Below, in pieces: positions 9,201 to 17,825 of a stretch of 64,000 nucleotides of DNA. Both the position numbers and the translations under genes were made by a program. Position 1 is the first letter of the stretch. Every line of letters starts with the position of its first letter. The stretch comes from a virus. The notes beneath the pieces were generated by a model. That model worked only from the letters and a program-made list of their open reading frames with translations. It was not told the origin of the DNA and searched no databases. The stretch covers positions 1 to 64,000 of IMG/VR virus record IMGVR_UViG_3300047330_000027. One strand, given 5' to 3'.

Positions 9201-9693
9201 AGAGCATATCGGCGTCGCTTGCTGAACTGCAGGCTGCGCCGGTACTCAAAGGGTTGCTCAGAGTAAACGTCATGCCGGTGCTGCTGTTGCTAGTGTTGGC
9301 GGTGATCGTTCCTGTGCCGATGACGTTGCCGGTGGAGGCTTGGATCGCGATGTAATTCGCAGGGTTCGCGCCGACAAGCTGATTGACGCCGAACGGATAC
9401 ACGCCCGAGATTGACTGGGAGTTATACCAGACGGTCGAGGAATTGCTGCTGCTCGAGCTGCAGGCAGCCGTGAACGTGAACTCTGCCGGCTGCATGGAGC
9501 CGCCGAGTTCGAAAGCATAATCCCGGAGCAGGATCGTTTGCCTGTTGCTGCCAGACGGCCCATGGACGACGCCGATCTTGCTGACGTTCGTGATTTGCAC
9601 CGTTGTCGGGATGGTCCAAGTTACTTGAGCCCAGGTGATCCCCGGCGACAACAGCAGCAGCGTGATAGCGAGGTTTTTAAGAAGCTTTTTCAC
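6277..9693 (-). CDS. Exported glycoside-hydrolase-like protein with chitobiase-type repeats
   Basis: 1138 aa, starting at a GTG with AAGGA upstream. The N-terminus is a textbook Sec signal peptide: a basic KK, a leucine-rich core (ITLLLLSPGI) and TWA|Q cleavage. The middle has a glycosidase-like stretch with FFELGNEGWND near residue 474; an Asn-Glu pair of this kind is the acid/base in several (beta/alpha)8 glycoside hydrolases. The last ~330 residues hold three or four repeats of the chitobiase C-terminal type (TFSPAAGTYTSAQTVAI, YYTTNGSTPTTGSTLYTG). Many cysteines are consistent with folding outside the cytoplasm. It is the last of three signal-peptide genes in tandem. It may be a receptor-binding or polysaccharide-degrading protein; the export signal is odd for a virion protein. 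Confidence 0.75.
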   Translation of the reverse strand: MKKLLKNLAITLLLLSPGITWAQVTWTIPTTVQITNVSKIGVVHGPSGSNRQTILLRDYAFELGGSMQPAEFTFTAACSSSSSNSSTVWYNSQSISGVYPFGVNQLVGANPANYIAIQASTGNVIGTGTITANTSNSSTGMTFTLSNPLSTGAACSSASDADMLFVRWQPVAGSLAPNVYDTNVPSAISFETTDLPSVTGAVQAYSIPTTAGSINYGIDQGSPFWTDPAGGHNSIGVNFNGSYVLDFWEKCPTAGCSIPWSVQRNGTNLPGTGASGTDTPGTTWTHVTHTMALTENGTQSNYNAILNISASGSTAYVWGIHFTEGTAYPGNTTAFRDADFKKLKSLNLNSIRFMYPEMWSVSLTHYLMPDGQVTFSNSGLPYGGGAGKLLAYPSYGVQDDLNLCYALGITKCWITLPKLLITTSLISGINEAATLSTFMSEGCNLSGCPGTSSQSWNSMLTAANITPFFELGNEGWNDGAGIYENSGSGTAYGTLMGPFVHLFKTDPNYNSRNKLITNQQGDATGQGQFNYKAMAKMGCTNLSSTPTYCPDLTGGAFYKMTAYNDTSNTIINGGLGEINYQQTRVSTQGSCTDYQTTHSFYFSNSFNTACYGMGTAIYESNTNPQSGSASPTQLQINQQYDSVGGAIISISSLIAMAREDSYGGPLNLFAESDFGTSGYQNNSGTSYYFNAWNANTAIPDGPGQVNTQDTSIDLPELILLRQVNTDIGSNTNLLADSTSGVPVIASYAGTSNDSVPAQTNVPLMRFASYANSANTSATGVITNYDPSTTYTVTTNGADAFAGTVTEKIFGGSAANCTANNNSSYFQGSIAPSVVDATPTTFTGSSVSVPPCSVVTMTWAIGGSTPQVATPTFSPAAGTYTSAQTVAITSSTSGGVGLCYTTDGSTPTSSGTACTHGTSLANGGTVSVATTQTLNAIGYLSGDTTSSVGTAAYTITPQAAAPTLSPAAGSYASAQSVTPSSSTPGATFLSCIGVGCTPSTPVSGTISVTSSETIGVLTQASGYSNSTVTYAAYVINGTLPTPTFSPAAGNYSTAQSVAISDAVSGTSIYYTTNGSTPTTGSTLYTGPIAVSTNQTVQAIAVKSGYTNSSVGSAAYTFTMTGVNLNCSGTVTILPSTILH

Positions 9694-9701
9694 GGTTTTC
9701 C

Positions 9702-12700
9702 TTAGTTGATCGTGTAGAGAATGCAGGCCGGGTTCGTGGTGGGAGCGACGGGCAAGGTGATTGTGAAACTCGTGTTCGCGGTGATCGCGCTGACGTATGG
9801 AGGCAACAGGCTCGCGATATTAGCCGGCGCCGTGCATCCGACGGTCGTGTAAGTGAATGAGAACGTGCTTGTGGCCGTCACAATCGTGGTGTTGATCGTG
9901 AGGGTGGTTCCTGATGCCGCAACCTGCACCTGTCCGGCGCTGCTTGCGCCGCACACTGCTGGAGAGGCCGTGCTCGAGCATTTACCGCTCAAGCGCACTG
10001 CGGCCGCCTGAATGTTGCCGACCACGCTGTTGCCGGCGCCGGTGCCGAAATCGAACCATCCCGAGCCAAGCGTCGAGTCCCTGGACCATGCCGTATCGCC
10101 GTTGATTTTGTAGGCGTACGAGGTGCCATTCAGGTTGGGACTCCCCGAGATAGTCGCGCCGTTTGCGGTAAGCACGCCCGTCGAAGAAACGGTAAATTCG
10201 CCCGCCCCATTCGTATACCCAGCGAGCAGGTTGCCTGTGAACCCGCTCGGCGCGTTGGCACCGATCAGCGTACCGCCGGTTGAGAAGGTCGTCGGCTCGG
10301 TGTTTCCAGTGGCGTCCACATAAACGTAAGGGTAGGCCGTGCTCGCCGTGCCCGCCGTGTACGGAGAGCCGCGAAGCCAGATGCCGGGGTTCGAAGCCGC
10401 TCCGTTGCCAGATTGAATGATCCCGTTCTGGAAGTTAGCCAGGCCGAAGGTCCTGGTCCCGAACCCTCCGAAGCCTGTGTTGACCTCGAAGTAGTTGCTG
10501 CCCGGGGTGCGCACCGCAAAGATGTCGCCGCTCTGCGTGTTGTCCCCGTAGATGGTGACATTGGTCGTTTGACCGTTGTCCGCGGTAGCTTGGCCGCCGA
10601 CGGTCATTTGCGTATTCGAGGTCGCGGTGGTGTTCGCGGTGCCCACATTGAAGTTGGTGACCCCTGACGCGGTGTTGTTGTTGACGCCGACCGTGCCTGA
10701 GCCGTTGTCGGTCGCGTCCGGAGCTGTAGAGATCGTGGTGCCAGCCGCGCTGTAATAGCCAAAGTGGTTGGCAGTGCCGCTGCTGACGGTGCCGCTGCCT
10801 CCTCCGCTTGCAGGCCCGGCATTGACCACCTGCCAGCGCGAGGTGGTCGAGTCGAACTTGAGCGAAACGTACTGTCCTTGCGTGCTCAGCGCGTAGGTCC
10901 CGACAGATCCCGAAGCCCCGATGTAATTGCCATTGCCCGCGAGAGTGCAGACGTTGGCTGTCGAATCGACCTTGATGATGGTGTACGTGGTTCCCGAGTA
11001 GGGCGCAGCCACCAGGTTATTGCTGAAGGCCCCGGAGGTCGTGTCGCATTCAACGTAACCGGTGTTGACACTGAAATTCGTGGCCGCGGTGATGTAGGTT
11101 GGCGTGTCCACCAGGCCGTTGCTTTGATAGAACGTGGAGTCCGTCGCCACGCCGCCGCCGGATGTGCCGAGGTGCAGGATGTTGTCGGCGCCGCCGTTGC
11201 CCATCGCGACCCAGTCGAAGCCGTTTGAGTGATCGCGGACTTTGAAGCTGAACCCCGTGGGCACTTGAATGGTGCCCGTCGTTGCCGTGCCCGTGCCGAG
11301 CCGCAGGTAGCCGCTTCCTGTGAACAGGATGTTGCCAGAGGATGAGAGGGTGCCCGCGCTCACGGTCCCGCCGAAGGTGCCGGTGTTGGTCGAAATCGTT
11401 CCGTCGATCGCTCCCTGCGTGGTTCCCACCTTGAGCACGCCAGGACCGCCATTGGTGAGGAAGTCATTTCCGGACCAGCTCAGCGCGTTGCCCGAAGCCA
11501 GTGGCAGGCCTGTGGTGAACGGGCTGCCCTCCGCGACCAGGGTTCCGCTCGCGTCGTCATCCCAGCGCTGCGTAGTGCAATATCCGGCGAGCGGCGCGGG
11601 CAGACCTCCGACCATGTTGTACGGATAGCTGATGGTGAAGCTGTTGCCGGTCGTCTGGCAAACTTGGAGTTTCATCTCCGTATTCGCCGTCTGCGATGTG
11701 ATGGCGATCGTGGTGTTCTGCGTCAGCGTCAGCGTCTGGTACAAGCCGTTCTGCTCGTTGACGGTCACCGTGGCTGCATCCGTCAGTGCGTAGGCCGCGC
11801 CTTCGGTCGTCGTCCCGTAGTCCGGCTGATTGCCACGAATGGTGATGTGCTGCGGCATGCCTGCGCCATACGTGATCGGGATCGTGGTGCTATTGGCGGA
11901 AAGCTGACGCCAGTCGTTGCCCATGAAGCTGATGTAGTCGATGCCGGTGCCGACGTTCGCGAAGTTCGCGCCGCTGGTGCCAGAGCCGTTCGCGAGCATG
12001 ATCGAATTTGAGATTTTCGATCCGTTCGAAGCGGTCCCGATGTTGAAGCACGTAGAGCTGACGCCATCGCACTCGATCCTGTCGAATGTGGCCAGGCCCG
12101 TGAGATAAGCGGCATATTGTGGCGCGAAGGTTCCCCAGACGTGAAGGTTCGAGAAGAACGTTGTCCCGCCGGTGTAGCGGACGCCGATCTGGAAGCTGCG
12201 CGAAGTGCCGCCATCGAAGCGGTTATCGGTCGCGGACGTATCAAACAGCCAAGCCGTCTGCGGACGGTTGGTCGACGTGTAATCAGCCGTCGCCGCCGTC
12301 GCATCGAGGTCATACAAATGCGCGCCGGTAAACGTACCGCCCGTCGCAGAGTGACCGAAGTGGTAAGCGTGCGCTCCGACGCCATAAGTCGGCCTGGTGA
12401 CATTGATGCGCGCTGAGCGGTCGTCATTGACGCGAGGAATCGCCAGACCATCGGTGGCTTCCCAGTTGGGATTGATCGTCAAATCTTTCACCGAGCAGCC
12501 GTCGGCTTCGGTCGAGGATGTATCCGGCTGACCGACCGCGTAAGGCACCACATAAGAATCAGAGCCGGTTTCGGTGCCAGAGCCAGCGGTGGTGCTAGAC
12601 GGCACAGAGAAATGTGTCGCATCGACCACGGTCGCGACCACGGGAGTCGTCGCATTGAGCGCAGAGTTGGCTGTGAGCCCGCTGAAGATAAGTTTGGTGG

Positions 12701-15700
12701 TCCCGGACACCATATTTGCCGTCGACGGGATCGTGAAGGTGGTGGCCGTGCCTGACGCGGTGTAGGCGGAAATCGTGTCCGTCTGGGTCGAAAGGTTCAG
12801 CGTGACCAACCCAACGCCCATGCCCCACAGGTTCGTGCAAACGTTATTCGAGTGGATCGTGAGACCCGCCGTCGGGGTCCCGATACTGTAACTGCCGGCC
12901 GCCAGGTAGATGGTTCCCCCGCCCAGCGCATCGATCAGGTTGACTGTGTTCTGCAGGTTGCCGGATGGGTAGGCGTAATACACGTTGACGTGCGACTGCT
13001 GCTGCGTGGTGACGCCGCCCGTGGTCGTCACCGTGTCGTAAGCGATGCCCGTCTGCGGCGTCGGATCCGGTGAAATGATGGTCGGGTTAGTGGGCGACGC
13101 CAGCGCCTGCCATTGATACGCAGCGCCGGTCGGGGCTGTGGGCGCCGAGCCGGAATACGTAAAGTTGATGGCTCCGTTCGTCGAGCCGGCCACCGCAAGG
13201 CCACCGCTATCGCTGACGGTCACGGTCGTGCCGTTATCGCAAACTGAAGAAGAAGCAGTCGAGGTGGTCGCTGTTGCCGCTTTCGGGAGACAGGTGGGCG
13301 TCTGTCCGGTAAGGCCGCCGCCGCTCCCGCCTGAACCGCCGCCCATCTGATACCAGCGATTCGATTGATAGGGCCCTTCGTTCACCAGCGTGATCGGCGC
13401 GGTTGTGAGCGCGGTCGACGCTCCGGACGTCGGGTAGATATTGCCGCCCGTTGTGATGGTGGCGGCCACGCTGCCGTACGCAACAACTTCCAGGTGCTGA
13501 CCCGGGATGCCGTGGGTGATCGTCGTGATCGGGGTCGTGGTGTTGATATTGATCGAGGTCAGACCGCTGGCGTCCACGTTGTCCGCGGTCGCTCCGATCC
13601 CCGGTCCCATGGTCGGGAAAATCACGCGCGAAGACGCATGGTCCCCGTAGAAAGACCCGCAGTATGCCTGGTCATTCGCGGTGGTGTTTGCAGGCGTGCC
13701 GACGTAGGAAAGGCCCGAGTAGACGTTCGGCGAGCCGGACCCGCCATTTTGCAGGTCGCGAATTTGGCACTCTTTGTAGGACTGCCCGAAAGTCGCAGCC
13801 GAAGTTGCCGGCGCAACGTTTGAGACCGAGTTGGCTTGGCCGATGTCGGTAATATCGGCGCAGCCGGTGGCCGTGCCTGCGTTGTAGTTCGATTGCAGGG
13901 CAGTCGTATCGGTGCAGGAGCTGGTTGGCACAATGCCGGTCATGGTTGTTCCCGTGACCGCGCCGGTGATGATGACCGCCTCTCGCGACGAGGCGTCGTT
14001 ACGTAAGTCTTCCCAGCGGCTCTGCGGGGCGCTGTTGACCATGCCAACGTCGCTGAGCTGGGTGAAGATGTGGTTGCTGTGCCCGTTTGTGTTTTGCGCA
14101 TAGTACGCAGCGCAGTTCGGATAGCACGGTCCTGCGGCGTGGCTGCTGTTGAAGCCCTGAACGGCATCCGTCGCGTAGACCCAATCGACTTCATCATCGA
14201 CGCTATCGTCTTCGGCAGTGCCGCAAACCCCAGTGGGCGACGAAGTAACTGCGAGCGCCCCGGTAACGTAGGCCTGGCAGCCCTTGAGCTGGTTCGCCGG
14301 ATAACCAAGGTTTCGCATGTAGCCGTTGAAGCCCTGATTCAACACAGCTTGGCCGCCGAATCCGTTGCCGAAGCCGGAAATGCGATCAATTAACCAGTAA
14401 TTGCTGCCCAGGTTGTCCCAGATGCCGATGTCGTAGGGTCCCGACGTAATTCCCGAGCCGGCAATCGCGAAGTCATGGAGGTAGACGTAATCTGCGCCGC
14501 CTGAAGCCGGGTGATATGTGGTGCCATTTGAACATGTCAGCCCGTCGGCTGCTACGTGCCCCTCGATCATGGCCGTGGTCGCATTGGTGTGCTGTAACCC
14601 AGGTTTGCTCGAAAACGACTCGCCCCCGAAGTCGACGTCACCCCAAAGCAAAAGTTGGGCGATATTGATGGTGATGCCTGAAGGCAGCGGAATACGATAA
14701 GCCGCCGGCGCCAGCCCCATCTGGTACTGGCATTCGCCGTAATCGATCGTCGCCTGGATGACCTGCTGCGGCGTGTATCCCGAAGTGCCGGCGATGGCTG
14801 CTTTGAGGCCGCCGTCGTAGGCGGGGCTCATCGGGTCGTACACCACTTTCGGGCCTGACTCCATCGCTTGCACAATGAAGTCGCCGGCCGAGCTGAGCGT
14901 GAACGTTGTCGGGTTGAACGTCAGGCTGGAGCTGCCCTGAAACGCCGTAACACCGCTGTTGGCAAAATTGAGGGCGTATGCCGGGCCAGCAGGGTTCGCC
15001 GCCGTGCCACCGCCAGAAGGCGTGCCTACGGTCAGTGGCCCTGCCGCCGTGGTGCTTGGGTTCATGAGCGCCTGCCCGGGCAATGTCCAAGCGGCGTAGG
15101 GCGCGAGGCAGTAAGGCGGACCGTACTTCGGGGACGCAATCGCGAGCCCGCCCTGGCAAGTTCCGGACGCGCTCGGGTTTTGCGTCCACACGATCGTCTT
15201 GTCGGTCGTGTTGAGTTGCGAGCAAACCCATTTGGGGGCGCCCGAAACGGCGTCGCTTTGCGTGTATTGAGCACCAGGAACGCAGGTGACCCGGGGCAAT
15301 CCGAGGCCGGTGATCGAAGATGTGGCGCTGGCCGAGTAGCTATCGAACGAATAGCTGGACTGGTTGATTGCCGTCTGCGGCAGGAGCAAATAGATCGTGG
15401 CGCCTGTAGGGTCGGTCACGGTGATGGTGAACACCAGGCCGGCGGGCGAGGCCGTTGTTGTATTCAGGATCTGCGTTGACGGAAACGCGCCCGCGGTCAC
15501 CGTCGCGGTGTATGCGGTGCCTGGCCCCTGGAGAGTGCCGCCGAGCGGCGTATAGGCCACAGGCGTCCCGGAAGCGTTGGTTGGAATGAAATTGATCTTG
15601 CCCGAAGCGAGTGGGTTCCCTGTGTTATCGAGGACCTTGGTGCCGGATGCCGGGATGGTGGCTGTCTGGGCTGCGGCAAGGCCTGCGGTGGCGAAAAGGA

Positions 15701-15728
15701 TTGCCGAGAGGAAGAGTCGCTTGAGCAT
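9702..15728 (-). CDS. Giant exported beta-helix protein
   Basis: 2008 aa. I chose the ATG at 15728 because AGGA precedes it and it begins a signal peptide (KR, then LFLSAILFATAGLAAA|Q); the frame is open further upstream but without a plausible start. Residues ~330-620 and ~930-1200 look like two right-handed beta-helix (pectate-lyase-like) domains: GGGTIYLAAGSYSIGTP and HNNV/NTT-rich rungs typical of phage tailspikes. The rest is Gly/Ser/Thr/Asn-rich beta repeats as in fibres. Its stop lies eight bases before the next GTG. It is likely a surface adhesin or tailspike-like protein; the signal peptide leaves open whether it joins the virion or is secreted. Confidence 0.75.
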   Translation of the reverse strand: MLKRLFLSAILFATAGLAAAQTATIPASGTKVLDNTGNPLASGKINFIPTNASGTPVAYTPLGGTLQGPGTAYTATVTAGAFPSTQILNTTTASPAGLVFTITVTDPTGATIYLLLPQTAINQSSYSFDSYSASATSSITGLGLPRVTCVPGAQYTQSDAVSGAPKWVCSQLNTTDKTIVWTQNPSASGTCQGGLAIASPKYGPPYCLAPYAAWTLPGQALMNPSTTAAGPLTVGTPSGGGTAANPAGPAYALNFANSGVTAFQGSSSLTFNPTTFTLSSAGDFIVQAMESGPKVVYDPMSPAYDGGLKAAIAGTSGYTPQQVIQATIDYGECQYQMGLAPAAYRIPLPSGITINIAQLLLWGDVDFGGESFSSKPGLQHTNATTAMIEGHVAADGLTCSNGTTYHPASGGADYVYLHDFAIAGSGITSGPYDIGIWDNLGSNYWLIDRISGFGNGFGGQAVLNQGFNGYMRNLGYPANQLKGCQAYVTGALAVTSSPTGVCGTAEDDSVDDEVDWVYATDAVQGFNSSHAAGPCYPNCAAYYAQNTNGHSNHIFTQLSDVGMVNSAPQSRWEDLRNDASSREAVIITGAVTGTTMTGIVPTSSCTDTTALQSNYNAGTATGCADITDIGQANSVSNVAPATSAATFGQSYKECQIRDLQNGGSGSPNVYSGLSYVGTPANTTANDQAYCGSFYGDHASSRVIFPTMGPGIGATADNVDASGLTSININTTTPITTITHGIPGQHLEVVAYGSVAATITTGGNIYPTSGASTALTTAPITLVNEGPYQSNRWYQMGGGSGGSGGGLTGQTPTCLPKAATATTSTASSSVCDNGTTVTVSDSGGLAVAGSTNGAINFTYSGSAPTAPTGAAYQWQALASPTNPTIISPDPTPQTGIAYDTVTTTGGVTTQQQSHVNVYYAYPSGNLQNTVNLIDALGGGTIYLAAGSYSIGTPTAGLTIHSNNVCTNLWGMGVGLVTLNLSTQTDTISAYTASGTATTFTIPSTANMVSGTTKLIFSGLTANSALNATTPVVATVVDATHFSVPSSTTAGSGTETGSDSYVVPYAVGQPDTSSTEADGCSVKDLTINPNWEATDGLAIPRVNDDRSARINVTRPTYGVGAHAYHFGHSATGGTFTGAHLYDLDATAATADYTSTNRPQTAWLFDTSATDNRFDGGTSRSFQIGVRYTGGTTFFSNLHVWGTFAPQYAAYLTGLATFDRIECDGVSSTCFNIGTASNGSKISNSIMLANGSGTSGANFANVGTGIDYISFMGNDWRQLSANSTTIPITYGAGMPQHITIRGNQPDYGTTTEGAAYALTDAATVTVNEQNGLYQTLTLTQNTTIAITSQTANTEMKLQVCQTTGNSFTISYPYNMVGGLPAPLAGYCTTQRWDDDASGTLVAEGSPFTTGLPLASGNALSWSGNDFLTNGGPGVLKVGTTQGAIDGTISTNTGTFGGTVSAGTLSSSGNILFTGSGYLRLGTGTATTGTIQVPTGFSFKVRDHSNGFDWVAMGNGGADNILHLGTSGGGVATDSTFYQSNGLVDTPTYITAATNFSVNTGYVECDTTSGAFSNNLVAAPYSGTTYTIIKVDSTANVCTLAGNGNYIGASGSVGTYALSTQGQYVSLKFDSTTSRWQVVNAGPASGGGSGTVSSGTANHFGYYSAAGTTISTAPDATDNGSGTVGVNNNTASGVTNFNVGTANTTATSNTQMTVGGQATADNGQTTNVTIYGDNTQSGDIFAVRTPGSNYFEVNTGFGGFGTRTFGLANFQNGIIQSGNGAASNPGIWLRGSPYTAGTASTAYPYVYVDATGNTEPTTFSTGGTLIGANAPSGFTGNLLAGYTNGAGEFTVSSTGVLTANGATISGSPNLNGTSYAYKINGDTAWSRDSTLGSGWFDFGTGAGNSVVGNIQAAAVRLSGKCSSTASPAVCGASSAGQVQVAASGTTLTINTTIVTATSTFSFTYTTVGCTAPANIASLLPPYVSAITANTSFTITLPVAPTTNPACILYTIN

Positions 15729-15739
15729 GTATTTCCGTC

Positions 15740-17035
15740 CTATTGGAGAGCGGCGCAGGTGATGGTTACCGTGTTCCCAGCGGCCCCGTCGTGAATGTTG
15801 GCGATGTAGTAGCCGAAGCCAGTGGAAGAGGTGCTGTTCAACCCGAAGGTGGTCTGGGTCATGCCGGTGGAGTCGTTTGTGCCGCCCATGAAAGGAAATT
15901 GCAGGGTGCAGACGGGCGTATAACTGCCGCTGATGGTGTTGGACCAGGTTTGTGTTCCAGCGCAGTTCTGATCGGTGTCGCCGTAGTGAATCAGCGCGCA
16001 ACTGGTGAAGTTCGCGACCGCAACGACGTTGTGAGGAAAGGTAATCGTGCAGGTCCCACCGAGCGCGCAGTTTGTCCCGTTAACGGTGGTCGAGGAATGC
16101 GCGAGCTGGCCGTTCGTGATCGACCCGGTGATGCCGGCGGCCGGGACCGAAGAAGCTGTCGTTGCGTTTGTTGCCGTCGCTGCTGTGGTTGCGGAGGTCG
16201 CGTTGCCGTTGAGTGCCCCGTAGAAATTGGGCGCCGTCACACTGATTGGCAGGCTGAGCTGACCGCTCGCGCTGAGGGTCATGATCGGGCTGCCGGGATT
16301 GCCATTGAAGTTCGTGCCGCCGATGGCAAACCAATCGAATCCTCCGCCTCCGGTTCCGTGCTGGTCGAAGAAGTCGCCTTCTCCCCCGCCGAGTTGGTTC
16401 CAGCCCATCTGGGTGATATTTCCGTTGATCGAGTTGTAATAACCCGTCCCCAGGAGCGGGTTGCCGTACACTTCCCCGCCCAGCACGGAACCGTAGAACG
16501 TGCCATCAAACTGATTGGCCGATACGGTCCCGGTGAAATTCGCATTCCCTCCGGAAAGCAGGCCGCTGACGGTCAGATTGTTCACGGCAGCATCCTGCGG
16601 TCCGGTGGGAGGCACGGGCACGGGCAGCGTTGCGCATGGCTGCGCGGTGTCGAGATTGAAGGGATTGACGGTCGAGAGGATGTCAAAGCAGACCGGCTGT
16701 CCGCTCGGAATGTTGTTGTAGAGGAAGGTGACGTTGTAGCGCGTCCCGCCCGTGACGGTGCCGCACTCGATCACGTCATTCGGCCAGAGTGTGCCGGTGA
16801 TGAGACCCGTGGTGTCCGGGGTCAAGGTGACCGTCGAGCGCACGGGGGAAAATTGGCCAACCACGCGCGGGATGTTGCCGCCACAGTAAGCTAGATCGAA
16901 CTTTACCTGGACAAGCTGGGTGGGGTTCCCGGCGATATCGCCGACGTGTCCAGTGACCGCAACCGTGGTCGCCGCGTGCGCGATCGCAGCAGCGGTGAGG
17001 ACCAAAATGGACAGCAGGCGGGCAAGTTTTCGCAT
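15740..17035 (-). CDS. Exported fibre-like protein
   Basis: 431 aa with a clear signal peptide (MRKLARLLSILVLTAAAIA, then HA|A). Residues ~25-130 form a beta domain with the pattern LITGTLWPNDVIECGTVTG and YNVTFLYNNIPSG. A Gly/Asn/Ala-rich repetitive shaft (GNATSATTAATATNATTASS) and a Cys-containing C-terminal domain follow. It is the first gene of the three-gene exported-protein unit and the start of the leftward late operon in this window. The ATG has no strong Shine-Dalgarno sequence. A fibre or collar role is possible. Confidence 0.75.
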   Translation of the reverse strand: MRKLARLLSILVLTAAAIAHAATTVAVTGHVGDIAGNPTQLVQVKFDLAYCGGNIPRVVGQFSPVRSTVTLTPDTTGLITGTLWPNDVIECGTVTGGTRYNVTFLYNNIPSGQPVCFDILSTVNPFNLDTAQPCATLPVPVPPTGPQDAAVNNLTVSGLLSGGNANFTGTVSANQFDGTFYGSVLGGEVYGNPLLGTGYYNSINGNITQMGWNQLGGGEGDFFDQHGTGGGGFDWFAIGGTNFNGNPGSPIMTLSASGQLSLPISVTAPNFYGALNGNATSATTAATATNATTASSVPAAGITGSITNGQLAHSSTTVNGTNCALGGTCTITFPHNVVAVANFTSCALIHYGDTDQNCAGTQTWSNTISGSYTPVCTLQFPFMGGTNDSTGMTQTTFGLNSTSSTGFGYYIANIHDGAAGNTVTITCAALQ

Positions 17036-17098
17036 CGGCGCTTTCGTTGAGCGTCGAGACTCATACCATTTCCTGTTTCAAAAGTGGGTAAGAAACAC

Positions 17099-17124
17099 AA
17101 AAAGCCCTCGGATGTCGAGGGCTT
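17099..17124 (-). terminator. Rho-independent terminator, leftward
   Basis: A perfect 9-bp stem (AAGCCCTCG at 17102-17110, CGAGGGCTT at 17116-17124) with loop GATGT. Read leftward, the stem runs into TTTTT. It would end transcripts coming from the 17.4-18.7 kb genes and insulate the late operon. Confidence 0.85.
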
Positions 17125-17174
17125 CGTGGAGCGTTTCTGCCTCTGCTCTGCGTCAGAAGGTGGGGCCGACCACA

Positions 17175-17216
17175 CCGTAATCCCTGGAAGGAGATGCGGC
17201 CGGCCTGGAGGCAACA
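17175..17216 (+). other. CTGGAAG-loop hairpin plus GGAGGCAACA (no gene follows)
   Basis: The stem CCGTAATC/GATGCGG (one bulged A, one G-U) closes the loop CCTGGAAGGA at 17183-17192. GGAGGCAACA follows at 17207-17216. This is the same arrangement seen before several real genes, but no convincing ORF starts here, so it may be an orphaned leader or a rightward regulatory RNA. Confidence 0.5.
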
Positions 17217-17366
17217 GGCTATTCACCCGTCGCACGGGTAGTGTCACATTAGCGACCGACGCAACGCAAGCAGAACACACTCAACAGCATGCCAGCGGTA
17301 ATTGGTGCTGGTATCCCCCTAGGCAACACTAAAATGCCTCGCGATGCACGCTTTTGTGCACAATGG

Positions 17367-17684
17367 TCAGCTTTTGGTAACAAAAATGACAGTTTGAGCG
17401 AAACTGACCGGGCGTTTTCGGGGTCTGCCTGTAGACTTTCTGTTCGCCTGGACGCCGCCCCTGATCCACGAAAATTTATCTTTGACCTTGCGCAAAGGTT
17501 GGGTCGTGAATGGAAGTGGCTTCGAAGTAAGTCCGGTGCAGAATTGCTTAAGAAGCGACGCTTGCCCGCAGCGCGGACAGGTCTCGGTGAGCGATGGTTC
17601 GTTGGCGGTAGCGCTTTCGTACTGACCGCAGGTGAAGCAGATCCTTCGCGCGTAGAAATACGCGACCAGCATCGGTGGCGACAT
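17367..17684 (-). CDS. Small zinc-ribbon protein
   Basis: 105 aa with paired CxxC motifs (CFTCGQ near residue 16, CPRCGQ near residue 36, then FCTG), the pattern of a zinc ribbon, and a basic C-terminus. A rightward ORF covers the same DNA; I prefer this strand because of the zinc pattern and the leftward terminator downstream. The start codon has only a weak ribosome site. Function unknown. Confidence 0.5.
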   Translation of the reverse strand: MSPPMLVAYFYARRICFTCGQYESATANEPSLTETCPRCGQASLLKQFCTGLTSKPLPFTTQPLRKVKDKFSWIRGGVQANRKSTGRPRKRPVSFAQTVIFVTKS

Positions 17685-17825
17685 CTGTAGAGTTGCCCCG
17701 TTCCCAATCAGGAATAGGGCATCTGTCCAGCGCTTACCGCCTACAACTCTGCGCCTAAAGCTCTACAGCGCTCGGCACATGCCCATCGCGAAACTAAGGC
17801 CGACTGAGTTGGTGATGCAAGGGCT

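Larger units (their letters stand above)
17036..17366. other. Intergenic region upstream of the late operon
   Basis: 331 bases with no gene I can support. It holds a leftward terminator (17099-17124), a rightward CTGGAAG hairpin with a GGAGGCAACA sequence but no following ORF (17175-17216), and a small hairpin (ACCCGT-CGC-ACGGGT) near 17225-17240. The promoter of the leftward structural operon should lie between the terminator and 17035, but I cannot identify clear -35/-10 boxes. Confidence 0.6.

Noticed and set aside
15743-16894. 383-codon plus-strand frame opposite the 431-aa exported protein
   Set aside because: Antisense shadow; the minus-strand product has a signal peptide and operon context.
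17289-17690. 133-codon rightward ORF after the orphan hairpin
   Set aside because: It starts ~70 bases from the GGAGGCAACA, lacks its own ribosome site and overlaps a leftward ORF with a zinc-ribbon pattern and a matching terminator.
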